Below are positions 1 through 8,490 of a stretch of 64,000 bases of DNA, one piece after another. The notes under the pieces were generated by a model that saw nothing but the letters and a program-made list of their open reading frames with translations, did no database searches and was not told the DNA's origin. A program made the position numbers and the translations under genes. The DNA comes from Actibacterium pelagium (lineage in GTDB: Bacteria; Pseudomonadota; Alphaproteobacteria; Rhodobacterales; Rhodobacteraceae), in the NCBI RefSeq assembly GCF_002285415.1, contig NZ_NSBU01000007.1, forward strand, positions 1,559,387 through 1,623,386, in the 5' to 3' direction. Positions within the stretch are counted from its first letter, which is position 1. Every line of letters starts with the position of its first letter.

Positions 1-27
1 TTGTTCAGTCCTGCCATGATGTTTCCG

Positions 28-723
28 TTACACCATGCCGCCATTCGGCTGAACGATTTGGCCATGCACCCAAGAGGCGCGATCGGAAACCAAAAAGCGC
101 ACCACCTCGGCAACTTCCTCCGGCTGGCCGACCCGGTTGAACGGGCTGATCGCCGCAGACCGCTGGATCGCCGCCTCGTCCTTGCCAGAACGGAACAGAT
201 CGGTGTCTACAGGACCCGGTGCCACGCCATTGACGCGGATGCCGCGCGGGGCAAGTTCCTTCGACATTGAGCGCAGAAGGCATTCCACTGCCCCCTTGGT
301 CGCTGAATAAGGACCAACTCCGGGGATGGCTACCCGCACCATCGAAGTGGTCAACCCGATGATCGTGCCGCCATCAGCCACCCGCGCTGCCGCTTCGTGC
401 AACACATTGAAGGCACCGACGATATTGACCTCCACCAGATCGCGGAACCGCTCGAGAGGGAAATCCGCTATGGGTGCCGGCGGCACGTTGATGCCGGCAT
501 TGGCCACCACACAGGACACCTCTCCCGCTTTGTCGAACACTGCCGCTACCTGCGCGGGTTCGCGGATATCTGCCTGCACCGCGGTGACGCCCTCGGGCAG
601 GTCCGACGGGGCACTACGGGTATAGGTCAGGGTCACGGCATAGCCGTCTTCGGAAAGTGCTTTCACGATGGCGGCGCCGATCCCGCGCGAGCCGCCGAAG
701 ACGATGGCTGATTTACTGGTCAT
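28..723 (-). CDS. SDR family NAD(P)-dependent oxidoreductase
   Basis: A 231-residue short-chain dehydrogenase/reductase, the usual family length. The N-terminal nucleotide-binding motif GGSRGIG is at residues 10-16, NAG follows near residue 75, and the catalytic Tyr-x-x-x-Lys (YSATK) comes after the substrate serine region. These features place it among cytoplasmic NAD(P)H-dependent alcohol/ketone oxidoreductases. It is the last gene of a minus-strand unit, 43 nt after the aldehyde dehydrogenase and downstream of an ABC importer, so it probably oxidises or reduces an intermediate of the imported compound. The family is certain; the substrate cannot be read from sequence. Confidence 0.9.
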   Translation of the reverse strand: MTSKSAIVFGGSRGIGAAIVKALSEDGYAVTLTYTRSAPSDLPEGVTAVQADIREPAQVAAVFDKAGEVSCVVANAGINVPPAPIADFPLERFRDLVEVNIVGAFNVLHEAAARVADGGTIIGLTTSMVRVAIPGVGPYSATKGAVECLLRSMSKELAPRGIRVNGVAPGPVDTDLFRSGKDEAAIQRSAAISPFNRVGQPEEVAEVVRFLVSDRASWVHGQIVQPNGGMV

Positions 724-766
724 GTCATTTTCCTTCTTATTCCATTGGTTGCATCACAGGTCCCGC

Positions 767-2221
767 TCAGGCGGTGAAGGTGATGATCCTGTCCTCAGTC
801 ATCTCATGCACCGCGTAATACGGTCCCTCGCGCCCGAACCCGCTATCCTTGGACCCACCATAGGGCATCAGGTCGACGCGCGAACTGGAGGTTTCGTTGA
901 TATGCACGCCACCCACTTCCAGTTTGCGCGCGAAACCAAAGGCGCGGTCCAGGCTGTTGGTGAACACGCCGGTTGCCAGCCCGAAGGGAGTAGAATTGAC
1001 CCGTTCGATGGCTTCTTCCTCTGTTTCAAAGGGCTGCAGGCAGAGCACCGGGCCAAAGATTTCCTCGCTGCATACCTTCATCTCGGGCGTCACGTTGGTC
1101 AGCAGCGTCGGCGGCACCACCGCGCCTTCGCGCGGGCCGCCGACCAGCCGGGCCGCGCCCATTGCGATGGCCTCATCGATCCAGTCCGCAACCCGCTTGG
1201 CTTCATCTTCGTTGATCAGCGGGCCGGTATAGGTGTCGGGATTGGCGGGATCACCATAGGGCACCGCACGCACCCGCTCGGCCAACTTTTCCGCGGCTTC
1301 GTCGAAGCGCGACGCATGGATCAGCGCCATCTGCACCGAGGTGCAAACCTGCCCCGCCTTGCGATAGGACGCGCCGACGATCTTGGGCAGCGCGAGATTA
1401 AAATCTGCATCGTCGCAAACCACCGTGAATGCGATCGATCCCAGCTCCATCTGGGTGCGACGCAACCCTGCGGCCTGCTGGATCTTGCGCCCCACGCCGG
1501 TCGACCCGGTGAAAGCGATAAACCGCACCCGTTCGTCTTCGATTGCCGCCTGTGCAATCGCGCCGCCTCCCAAAAGGACCGACAGGAAGCCCGCGGGCAT
1601 ACCCGCCTCGATCAGGATCTCGGCCAGCTTGACGGTGGTCATAGGCGTGGCGCTGGACGGCTTGGCAATCACAGCGTTTCCAGCGGCGAAAGCCGGGGCA
1701 AGCTTGTGCGCCACAGTGTTGAGCGGTGAATTGAACGGGGTGATGGCCAGAACCACACCCAGGGGAACGCGCATGGTAAAGGCCACCCGCCCGTCCTGTC
1801 CCGGCGCACCTGAAAGCGGCACCACCTCGCCGCGCAGACGGCGGGCTTCTTCCGCCGACAGTTTCATCGTCTGAATACAGCGCGATACTTCGCCGTGCGC
1901 ATCGTTCGCTGTGAAACCAGATTCCGCCTGCACAACCCTTGCGACCTCTTCGGCCTTTTCCTCGATGATCCGCGCCGCGCGGTCGAGGATCGCGCCGCGT
2001 TCATAGGGAGACGGAGCGCCTGCTTTGAACGCCGCATGCGCGGCGTCGATCATCGCTGCGACCTGTTGCGGGGTGGCGCCGCGCGCCTCGGCAATGGGTT
2101 CCAGCCGGAATTTATCGAGAACGACGGATTTCCCCCCCTCGCCTTCGATCCATCTCCCCCCAGATAGCAAGGTGAGACCATTCTGCAAGAGCCCCTTCGT
2201 AGTCATCGCCTGTACATCCAT
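767..2221 (-). CDS. NAD(P)-dependent aldehyde dehydrogenase
   Basis: A 484-residue aldehyde dehydrogenase. The cofactor loop FTGSTGVG, the general-base glutamate in MELGS and the nucleophilic cysteine in GQVCTS are all visible, so the enzyme should oxidise an aldehyde to a carboxylate. The open frame extends upstream into the ABC gene, but the ATG at 2221 is preceded by a GAAGGA ribosome site about 9 nt away and leaves a 22-nt gap after the transporter stop, so I chose that start. The motif has LELGS rather than LELGG, a variant found in some subfamilies. Substrate unknown; context suggests an aldehyde formed by the nearby ThDP enzyme. Confidence 0.9.
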   Translation of the reverse strand: MDVQAMTTKGLLQNGLTLLSGGRWIEGEGGKSVVLDKFRLEPIAEARGATPQQVAAMIDAAHAAFKAGAPSPYERGAILDRAARIIEEKAEEVARVVQAESGFTANDAHGEVSRCIQTMKLSAEEARRLRGEVVPLSGAPGQDGRVAFTMRVPLGVVLAITPFNSPLNTVAHKLAPAFAAGNAVIAKPSSATPMTTVKLAEILIEAGMPAGFLSVLLGGGAIAQAAIEDERVRFIAFTGSTGVGRKIQQAAGLRRTQMELGSIAFTVVCDDADFNLALPKIVGASYRKAGQVCTSVQMALIHASRFDEAAEKLAERVRAVPYGDPANPDTYTGPLINEDEAKRVADWIDEAIAMGAARLVGGPREGAVVPPTLLTNVTPEMKVCSEEIFGPVLCLQPFETEEEAIERVNSTPFGLATGVFTNSLDRAFGFARKLEVGGVHINETSSSRVDLMPYGGSKDSGFGREGPYYAVHEMTEDRIITFTA

Positions 2222-2243
2222 CGCAAAACAATCCTTCTCTTTT

Positions 2244-4769
2244 TCAGAGCCACAGAATTTCTTTTCGGTAGTCAAGGTCATGCAGCAGGTCTGCCGCCTC
2301 TCCTTCATGGAACACGGCACCGTGTTCCATCGCGTAGATCCTGTCGGAAAGCGCCAGCACGAGATCGAGGTTGTGTTCCACTATCAGCACCGGCACTTCG
2401 GACCTGAGCTTGTCGAGAACTCGAAATAGGTCCTCGATCACCGCGGGTGCCAGCCCTTCGAAGGGTTCGTCCAGCAGCAGCAGTTTCACATCCGCCGAAA
2501 GCGCGCGGGCAATGGCCAGCATCTGCTGTTCGCCGCCCGATAGGAAATCGGCATGGCTGGTGATCCGTTCCTTCAGACGCGGGAAGAACTCGAAAATCCG
2601 TTCCTCGGTCCAATAGGTACCACCCTGCCCCGTCGGACGGGCCAGACGGCCCAGTTCGAGGTTGTCGCGCACGGTCATGCCGGAAAAAAGCCCGCGCCCC
2701 TGCGGCACGTAACCGATCCCGGCCCGCGCAATATCGGGCGCTGACATGCCGACCAATTCGACACCGTCGAACTGCGCCGACCCGTCGCGCGGCGTAACAA
2801 GGCCCGAGATCGATTTCATAAAGGTCGATTTTCCGGCCCCGTTGCGGCCCAGAAGCGCCACGATTTCACCTTCTCGGATTTCCAGCGCCGCACCGTTCAG
2901 GATGTGGCTCTTACCGTAATAGGTGTGCAGGTTTTCGACCTTAAGAACGGTTTTACCATCACCCTCCGCCTTGGCGCGGCGACCTTCCACCGCCGGGGTG
3001 CCAGTACCCGTATAGATTTCCTGAACCTTCTGGTCATTGCGGATTGTTTCCGGTTTGCCCTCCAGCAGGACCGCGCCATCGTTCATCACGGTGACCGTGT
3101 CCGAGAAGCCGAGGATCCGGTCGATGTCGTGTTCGACGATCAGCACCGGGACATGTTCGGCCACCGACTTGATTAGGTTCGACACCCGTTCGCGTTCCGC
3201 CGCCGCCAGACCGGCCAGCGGTTCGTCCAACAGCAGCATCTTGGGACCCGTGGCCAATGCGATGCCCAGATCGACCAGACGTTGGCCACCATAGGACAGG
3301 TCTGCGCCGAGCGTCGCTTCGATCCCTTCCAGCCCGAGGAACCGAATTAGCTCGGCGGTTTCGGAATTGATATCGTCAAAACTGTCGATATCCCGCCAGA
3401 AATTATACCGAGAACCGTGCTTGGCCTGAACTGACAGGCGCAGGTTTTCTTCGATCGAAATTCCGTCGAAGACGCTGGTGATCTGGAATGACCGTGCCAG
3501 TCCCGACTGGGCGATCTGGGCGGGGGACAGCGACTGAATTTCTTCGCCCATCAGTTTAACTGTCCCGCCGCTCGGGGTGTACTTGCCCGAAATCAGGTTG
3601 AAGAAGGTGGTTTTGCCTGCGCCGTTCGGACCGATCAGCGCGTGGATTTCGCCACGCGACACTTTCAGGTCCGCGTCGCGCACCGCCTGGATGCCGCCGA
3701 AATTCTTCGACACGCTGGTGGCTTCCAGCACGGTGCCGATATCCAGAGCTTCAGGGCGCAGACGTTCGGGCAGTTCCAGACCTTCATAGATCTTGCGGTT
3801 GGACATCGCCGCGCCTTCTTCGGGCGGCGGGTTCAGCTTGCGGCGAATCTTGTCAACAATGCCGATGATGCCGCCGGGCAGGTACATAACGAAGGCGACA
3901 AAGATCAGCCCGAACCAGAATAGCCAGTCCGACGTCATCCCCGACAGAACTTCGCGGAACAGCACGAAGAACAGAACGCCCACAGCCGGACCGAGGATCG
4001 ACCCATGCATGCCGCCGATGACCACCATGGCCAGAATTTCACCGGAAAATTCAATCGCCGTGCTTTCTGCGGTCACGATGTAGTGTTGGAACCCGGCAAG
4101 GATACCGCCTAGGCCGGTGACCATCGCCGACAGGGTGAAGACGCCCAGTTTGTAGCGGTTGACGTCATAGCCCTGGAATTCGGCGCGTTCTTGGTTTTCG
4201 CGGATCGCCACCAAAACGTGGCCAAAGGGGGACCGCACAACGCGGACGAGGAAGTACAAAACCCCCATTCCGATGGCCGCGACGAAATAGTAGTAGGTCA
4301 GGTTGTTGGACAGATCGATCGGCAGCAAGGTCGACCGGTCGAACCCGCCCAGCCCGTCTTCGCCGCCCGTGACGGCCGTCCAGCGGAAAGCGATGGAGAA
4401 GGTCAGCGCCGACAAGGCCAGCGTCATCAGCGCGAAATAGACCCCCCGCCGGCGCAGCATCAGCGCACCGATGCAGAAGGCCAGCACGCCCACGAGGATC
4501 ACGCCGAACAGGATCGGCAGGATGATCTGCCCGTGGAAGATATGTTTCTGCGACAGCGCTGCGGCATAGGCCGCAATGCCAAACCAGGCCGCGTGGCCGA
4601 AGGACACAAGGCCCGTGTAGCCGATCATCAAGTTAAGACCGAGAGCAGCCAGCATCAGGACGACGATCTGGGTCGCGGTCGACGCGGTCTGGCCGAAAAG
4701 CGGCATTATGAAGGGCAGCGCCAGCAAAAAAAGACCCGAGGTCAGCAGGATTTGAAGCTTGTTTTTCAT
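2244..4769 (-). CDS. Fused LivM-LivG-LivF-type ABC transporter (permease plus two ATPases)
   Basis: One 841-residue polypeptide carrying three normally separate subunits of a branched-chain-amino-acid-type (HAAT) importer. Residues 1-310 are a LivM-like permease with many hydrophobic segments. Residues 345-590 are a LivG-like ATPase (Walker A GPNGAGKTT at 380-388, signature LSYGGQ at 491, Walker B LLLDEP near 512). Residues 608-841 are a LivF-like ATPase (Walker A GRNGAGKST at 640-648, signature LSGGEQ at 743, Walker B LLLDEP near 764). The frame is continuous with no internal stop. It lies 3 nt after the LivH-like gene. HAAT members also carry amides, urea and carboxylates, so the substrate is open. 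Confidence 0.93.
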   Translation of the reverse strand: MKNKLQILLTSGLFLLALPFIMPLFGQTASTATQIVVLMLAALGLNLMIGYTGLVSFGHAAWFGIAAYAAALSQKHIFHGQIILPILFGVILVGVLAFCIGALMLRRRGVYFALMTLALSALTFSIAFRWTAVTGGEDGLGGFDRSTLLPIDLSNNLTYYYFVAAIGMGVLYFLVRVVRSPFGHVLVAIRENQERAEFQGYDVNRYKLGVFTLSAMVTGLGGILAGFQHYIVTAESTAIEFSGEILAMVVIGGMHGSILGPAVGVLFFVLFREVLSGMTSDWLFWFGLIFVAFVMYLPGGIIGIVDKIRRKLNPPPEEGAAMSNRKIYEGLELPERLRPEALDIGTVLEATSVSKNFGGIQAVRDADLKVSRGEIHALIGPNGAGKTTFFNLISGKYTPSGGTVKLMGEEIQSLSPAQIAQSGLARSFQITSVFDGISIEENLRLSVQAKHGSRYNFWRDIDSFDDINSETAELIRFLGLEGIEATLGADLSYGGQRLVDLGIALATGPKMLLLDEPLAGLAAAERERVSNLIKSVAEHVPVLIVEHDIDRILGFSDTVTVMNDGAVLLEGKPETIRNDQKVQEIYTGTGTPAVEGRRAKAEGDGKTVLKVENLHTYYGKSHILNGAALEIREGEIVALLGRNGAGKSTFMKSISGLVTPRDGSAQFDGVELVGMSAPDIARAGIGYVPQGRGLFSGMTVRDNLELGRLARPTGQGGTYWTEERIFEFFPRLKERITSHADFLSGGEQQMLAIARALSADVKLLLLDEPFEGLAPAVIEDLFRVLDKLRSEVPVLIVEHNLDLVLALSDRIYAMEHGAVFHEGEAADLLHDLDYRKEILWL

Positions 4770-4772
4770 CGA

Positions 4773-5651
4773 TCAGCTCTCGAATTTTTCAATCGACTCG
4801 CCCAGCAGACCGCGCGGGCGCAGCAGTAGGACAAGGAACATCAGCACGTACATCGACGCCTCAGAGGCGGCGGGAACGAAATGCACGGTCGCGCCGCGCA
4901 CGACGCCCACCAGCAATGCCGCAGCGACAACGCCCCAGAAGCTGCCCAATCCACCAATGATGACGACGACAAAGGCGATAGTCAGGATTTCCGACCCCAT
5001 CGCCGGGTGAACCGTGGTGATCGGCGCGAACATCGCGCCACCTAGCGCGGCCAAACCGACGCCCAGCATCACCACGGCGGTCATGTAGGGCTGCAGCCGG
5101 ATGCCAAGCGCCGCGACCATGTCGGGGTTTTGAATACCGGCGCGAACGACGCGTCCGAAGGAGGTCTTGTTGAGCAGTATCCAGATCCCGGCCAGCACGA
5201 CCGCGATGACAACCAGCATCAACAGGCGGTATTTCGAAAAGATCATGTCGCCGACAAAGATCGGGCCGCGGATCGCCTGCGGCAGTGAGGCGGGAAGCGG
5301 CGCCGCGCCCCAGATCATCCGGATCGCCTGTTCCATCACCAGAGCCAGGCCGAAGGTCACCAGCAGGCTGAGGATCGGGTCTTCACGATAGAACTGGCGC
5401 AGCACGAAACGTTCGAAGGCGATGCCGATGAACGCGACGATGATAGGCGAAATCACCACTGCGGCGCCAAAGCCCAGCGTGTCCACCATTTGTACGAAGA
5501 AATAGGCACCCAATGCGTAGAAAGCGCCGTGTGAAAGGTTCACGATACCGCCGACGCTGAAGATCAGCGACAGTCCAAGCGCAATAAGCAGGTAATAGCC
5601 GCCAAGAACGAGGCCGTTCACGACCTGTTCAAACAGAAATACGATTTCCAT
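4773..5651 (-). CDS. Branched-chain amino acid-type ABC transporter permease (LivH family)
   Basis: A 292-residue integral membrane protein of the LivH family with about eight hydrophobic segments and the typical N-terminus (EQVVNGLVLGGYYLLIALGL) and NLSHGAFY motif. It should pair with the LivM-like half of the next, fused protein to form the transmembrane channel. It sits 63 nt downstream of the binding-protein gene, with an RNA hairpin in the gap, and 3 nt upstream of the fused subunit. Family assignment is firm; substrate specificity is set by the binding protein and unknown. Confidence 0.92.
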   Translation of the reverse strand: MEIVFLFEQVVNGLVLGGYYLLIALGLSLIFSVGGIVNLSHGAFYALGAYFFVQMVDTLGFGAAVVISPIIVAFIGIAFERFVLRQFYREDPILSLLVTFGLALVMEQAIRMIWGAAPLPASLPQAIRGPIFVGDMIFSKYRLLMLVVIAVVLAGIWILLNKTSFGRVVRAGIQNPDMVAALGIRLQPYMTAVVMLGVGLAALGGAMFAPITTVHPAMGSEILTIAFVVVIIGGLGSFWGVVAAALLVGVVRGATVHFVPAASEASMYVLMFLVLLLRPRGLLGESIEKFES

Positions 5652-5675
5652 GTCGATATACCGTCAGATGAGTGT

Positions 5676-5698
5676 CGCGGCCGGACATTCCGGCCGCG
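5676..5698 (-). terminator. Intra-operon hairpin after the binding-protein gene
   Basis: A perfect 10-bp G+C-rich stem with a 3-nt loop, 17 nt after the binding-protein stop codon and before the LivH-like gene. There is no U-run after it on the minus strand, so it probably acts as an attenuator or 3'-end stabiliser that keeps binding-protein mRNA in excess. That is common in ABC operons but inferred here. Confidence 0.6.
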
Positions 5699-5714
5699 CT
5701 TTATTGTTATTGCC

Positions 5715-6986
5715 TCACAGCGTGCATTCGCTGCCCGACGGGAAGATCGCTTCGAGCGGCTGACCTTCGCCAGGAACGGCAGGACCGAGGTCCAACATGT
5801 TTAGCACGTCGTCATAACTCCCGTCCGGCTTCATCGAGAAGGAGAACGCTTCCTGGATCAGCTGATGATCGTCGGCTCGGAAATAGCCCTTGCGGTGCTT
5901 CATCAGGTCGAATTCAGCCCCGGATTCGAGGTATTCGATCAGCGCCGGGGTTTCGGCAGTGCCGGTTTCGGCGATGGCCTGAGCGACGATCTTGACCGCG
6001 TTGTAGGAAATCCACGAATGGTTTTCCGGGGTCTGGCCGTCATAGGCCGCCCGGAACCGTTCGACATAGCCGCGGGTGGCGTCGGTATCGACGGTGTCCA
6101 GCCACGGGGTCGGCCAGGTGCCCGACAGGTTGCCGACACCTGCAGCCCATGCATCCGCAGTGTTCAGGTTGAACCCGATCATCGGGAAGGGTGCACCGAA
6201 TTCGGCATATTGCTTGACGAAGTTGGTGACCTGATTCCCGGCCAGGTTCAGTGCAAGAACGTCCGGCTTGGCCTGACGGATCTTCAGGATAAACGAACTA
6301 AAGTCGGTCACATCGGTGGCGACCAGTTCATCCCCGATCAGCTCGGCATTGTTGGCGTCGAAGAAGTTCTTCGCGGCCTTCAGCAGGTCGTGACCGAACA
6401 CGTAGTCGGCGGTCAGCGTGAAGAATTTCTTGCCGTCGACCATGCCCTGGTTCTTCATCGCGGTGCCGACCGCGTTGACCATAACCGTGTTCGGAATATC
6501 GGTGCAGAACATGTAGGGCGAACACCGTCCACCGCGCAGGACGTCCGAACGCGGCCCCACCGCCATAAACAGTTTCTCGTTGCGGGTGGCAACTTCGGAA
6601 ATCGCCAGCGCAGTGGCAGAACTGATTTCACCCAGAATCAGATCCACGCCGTCGCGTTCCAGCATCCGTTGCGCCTTGGTGGCGCCGTTTTCGGGGTTGA
6701 TCGAATCCTCGCTCATCATTTCGATCATGCGGCCGTTGACACCGCCAGCGGCATTGATTTCCGCCGCCGCAAGCTGTGCGCCCTTAGACGCGAAAACACC
6801 CAGTGTCCCCAGGAATCCGGTCATTGGCGTCAGGTTGCCGATGCGGATCGGGCCGGTCTGCGCACGCACGAGCGCGGGTGCCCCGATCATCGTCGCAGCT
6901 GCAGCCCCGGCGCTGAGTTTCAGTGCCGAACGGCGCGACATTCCGCCGTTCACGCCGGAAGTGTATTTATTTTTCTGGAATTTCAT
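5715..6986 (-). CDS. ABC transporter substrate-binding protein (LivK/Peripla_BP_6 family)
   Basis: A 423-residue periplasmic receptor of the branched-chain amino acid/amide type. The N-terminus has a twin-arginine-like signal (SRRSALKLSAG followed by a hydrophobic stretch and an ALVRAQ cleavage region), so export may be through Tat. The mature part begins IRIGNLTPMTG, typical of the family. The ATG is preceded by GGGAGG at good spacing. It is the first gene of the transporter-dehydrogenase unit and divergent from the LysR gene, which probably regulates it. The ligand cannot be predicted. Confidence 0.92.
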   Translation of the reverse strand: MKFQKNKYTSGVNGGMSRRSALKLSAGAAAATMIGAPALVRAQTGPIRIGNLTPMTGFLGTLGVFASKGAQLAAAEINAAGGVNGRMIEMMSEDSINPENGATKAQRMLERDGVDLILGEISSATALAISEVATRNEKLFMAVGPRSDVLRGGRCSPYMFCTDIPNTVMVNAVGTAMKNQGMVDGKKFFTLTADYVFGHDLLKAAKNFFDANNAELIGDELVATDVTDFSSFILKIRQAKPDVLALNLAGNQVTNFVKQYAEFGAPFPMIGFNLNTADAWAAGVGNLSGTWPTPWLDTVDTDATRGYVERFRAAYDGQTPENHSWISYNAVKIVAQAIAETGTAETPALIEYLESGAEFDLMKHRKGYFRADDHQLIQEAFSFSMKPDGSYDDVLNMLDLGPAVPGEGQPLEAIFPSGSECTL

Positions 6987-7095
6987 ATCATCCTCCCTTG
7001 CCAGAGGCCTTCAAGCGGCCTCATGCACGCAGAAATTAACAAGCGGCTGAAATCTGGAAAAATACCGATTATTAAACGGGGCATAAGGTGGACTT

Positions 7096-7115
7096 ATAGC
7101 ACGCTCGGGCGCTAT
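7096..7115. promoter_or_regulatory. Candidate LysR operator (inverted repeat ATAGC-N10-GCTAT)
   Basis: A 5-bp inverted repeat separated by 10 nt, ending 8 nt before the LysR-type gene start, in the 137-bp region between that gene and the divergent transporter unit. Regulators of this family often bind dyads in such divergent regions and autoregulate. Assignment is from position and symmetry only. Confidence 0.35.
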
Positions 7116-7123
7116 GGTTTCGC

Positions 7124-8107
7124 ATGGATATCAGGCAACTACGCTACTACGTTCGCATCGTCGAAGAGGGAAGCTTATCAAAAGCGTCCCATATGCTTCA
7201 TGTTGCCCAACCGGCGCTGAGCCAGCAATTGGCCAAGCTTGAAGAAGAGGTTGGAAAGCCACTTCTAGTACGGTCTTCCAAAGGGGTGACACCAAATGAG
7301 GCGGGCCAGGCCCTGTATCATCACGCTCGGTTGATTTTGCGTCAAATCGACCAAGCGATGACCATCGCTCGGTCAGAAGACGGCAATATCAACGGGGTTG
7401 TATCGATAGGGCTGCCCGCGACAACGGTAGCGGCAATCGGTCTGGAGCTTGTCCGGCGCGTGCGCGAGCGTTTTCCCAAGGTCTCGATCAACGTTGTCGA
7501 AGCCATGAGCGGCCATCTTGAACATCTCATTCGACAAAACCAGTTGGACCTTGCCGTACTTTTTTCACGCGACTTAGCGTCGGACCTGGCGATTGAACCG
7601 TTGCTGGTCGAAGAGCTGTTCCTGATCTTGGCCGATGACAGTGATCACCTGCCTGGGCGCAAGACGGTCACCATGGCCGAAGCGGCGGAACTGCCGCTGA
7701 TCCTACCTACATCGACACATGGGTTGCGTCGCCGGATTGAGGTCGAATTCGAAGCCCGCGCGCTAAGCCCGAAAGTAGTAGCCGAGATCGATTCCCTGTC
7801 GTTGGTGATGCGCAGCGTCAACGACCATATCGGTGCGACGATTAAACCGATGGGGGCGATCCTGCAGGAAAACGACCGAGGCCACAAATTTCGCTGTCTG
7901 CGGTTCGAAGATGCAAAGCTGCGCCGGTCGAACTATCTGTATTCACTGCCACCGGAATCTCTGAGTTCAGCGGCGACCGTGGTCGCTGGTGAATTGCGCA
8001 CCGTGGTGGATGAACTGGTCGCGGGCGCTGGCGTCGAAGGGTTCTTCCCCCGCCCCGGAGAAGCCGCCGCCGAGCAAACAGCCCCGGCGACGGAACCGGC
8101 CGAATAA
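7124..8107 (+). CDS. LysR family transcriptional regulator
   Basis: A 327-residue LysR-type regulator. The first 60 residues form the winged helix-turn-helix (MDIRQLRYYV..., then AQPALSQQLAKLEEEVG), and residues 90-300 are the inducer-binding domain (VSIGLPATT onward). The N-terminus resembles the Nac/Cbl-like subgroup. The last 25 residues are rich in Ala, Glu and Pro and look like a dispensable tail. It is divergent from the binding-protein gene and its stop abuts the stop of the convergent cupin gene, so it probably controls both flanking units in response to a pathway intermediate. Confidence 0.93.
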   Translation: MDIRQLRYYVRIVEEGSLSKASHMLHVAQPALSQQLAKLEEEVGKPLLVRSSKGVTPNEAGQALYHHARLILRQIDQAMTIARSEDGNINGVVSIGLPATTVAAIGLELVRRVRERFPKVSINVVEAMSGHLEHLIRQNQLDLAVLFSRDLASDLAIEPLLVEELFLILADDSDHLPGRKTVTMAEAAELPLILPTSTHGLRRRIEVEFEARALSPKVVAEIDSLSLVMRSVNDHIGATIKPMGAILQENDRGHKFRCLRFEDAKLRRSNYLYSLPPESLSSAATVVAGELRTVVDELVAGAGVEGFFPRPGEAAAEQTAPATEPAE

Positions 8108-8473
8108 TCAGCCGTCGGTCACCGGCGTAGTGACCACGATGAAAGTCAGGTCGCCCAGACCGCTGTTCTGGATCGAATGCCAGGTGCCCGGCGCAATGAA
8201 GATCACGTCGTTCTTGCGTACAACACGGGTTTCATCGCCGATTTCCATCAATCCTTCGCCATCGAGGATGTGGTAAACTTGTTCCTGCACCTCGTGCACG
8301 TGGCGTTCGACGTAGGCCATCGGCTGATAGGTCGAAATCCGGTAGTCCATCAGCTGCGATCCGGTCGTTTCGGGTGCGACCAGCGCCTTGGATAGCGCCG
8401 AACCGAAATGGCCGGGATATTGCTGCCAGGGTTCTTCGGCGATGTTGCGGATGACGCTTTTGCGTTCGGTCAT
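8108..8473 (-). CDS. Cupin domain protein
   Basis: A 121-residue single-domain cupin. The metal-binding motif 1 is seen as HVHEVQEQVYHILDG and motif 2 as PGTWHSIQN, so it probably binds a metal ion. Possible roles are isomerase, dioxygenase, lyase or sensor; none can be chosen from sequence. A good ribosome site (AAGGAG) precedes the ATG. It is the third gene of the FAD-ThDP-cupin unit, 17 nt after the ThDP enzyme, and meets the convergent LysR gene without a gap. Confidence 0.85.
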   Translation of the reverse strand: MTERKSVIRNIAEEPWQQYPGHFGSALSKALVAPETTGSQLMDYRISTYQPMAYVERHVHEVQEQVYHILDGEGLMEIGDETRVVRKNDVIFIAPGTWHSIQNSGLGDLTFIVVTTPVTDG

Positions 8474-8490
8474 GACTTATTCTCCTTTTC

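Noticed and set aside
5865..7220. 451-codon plus-strand open frame opposite the binding-protein gene
   Set aside because: Antisense artefact that also crosses the divergent promoter and the LysR start.
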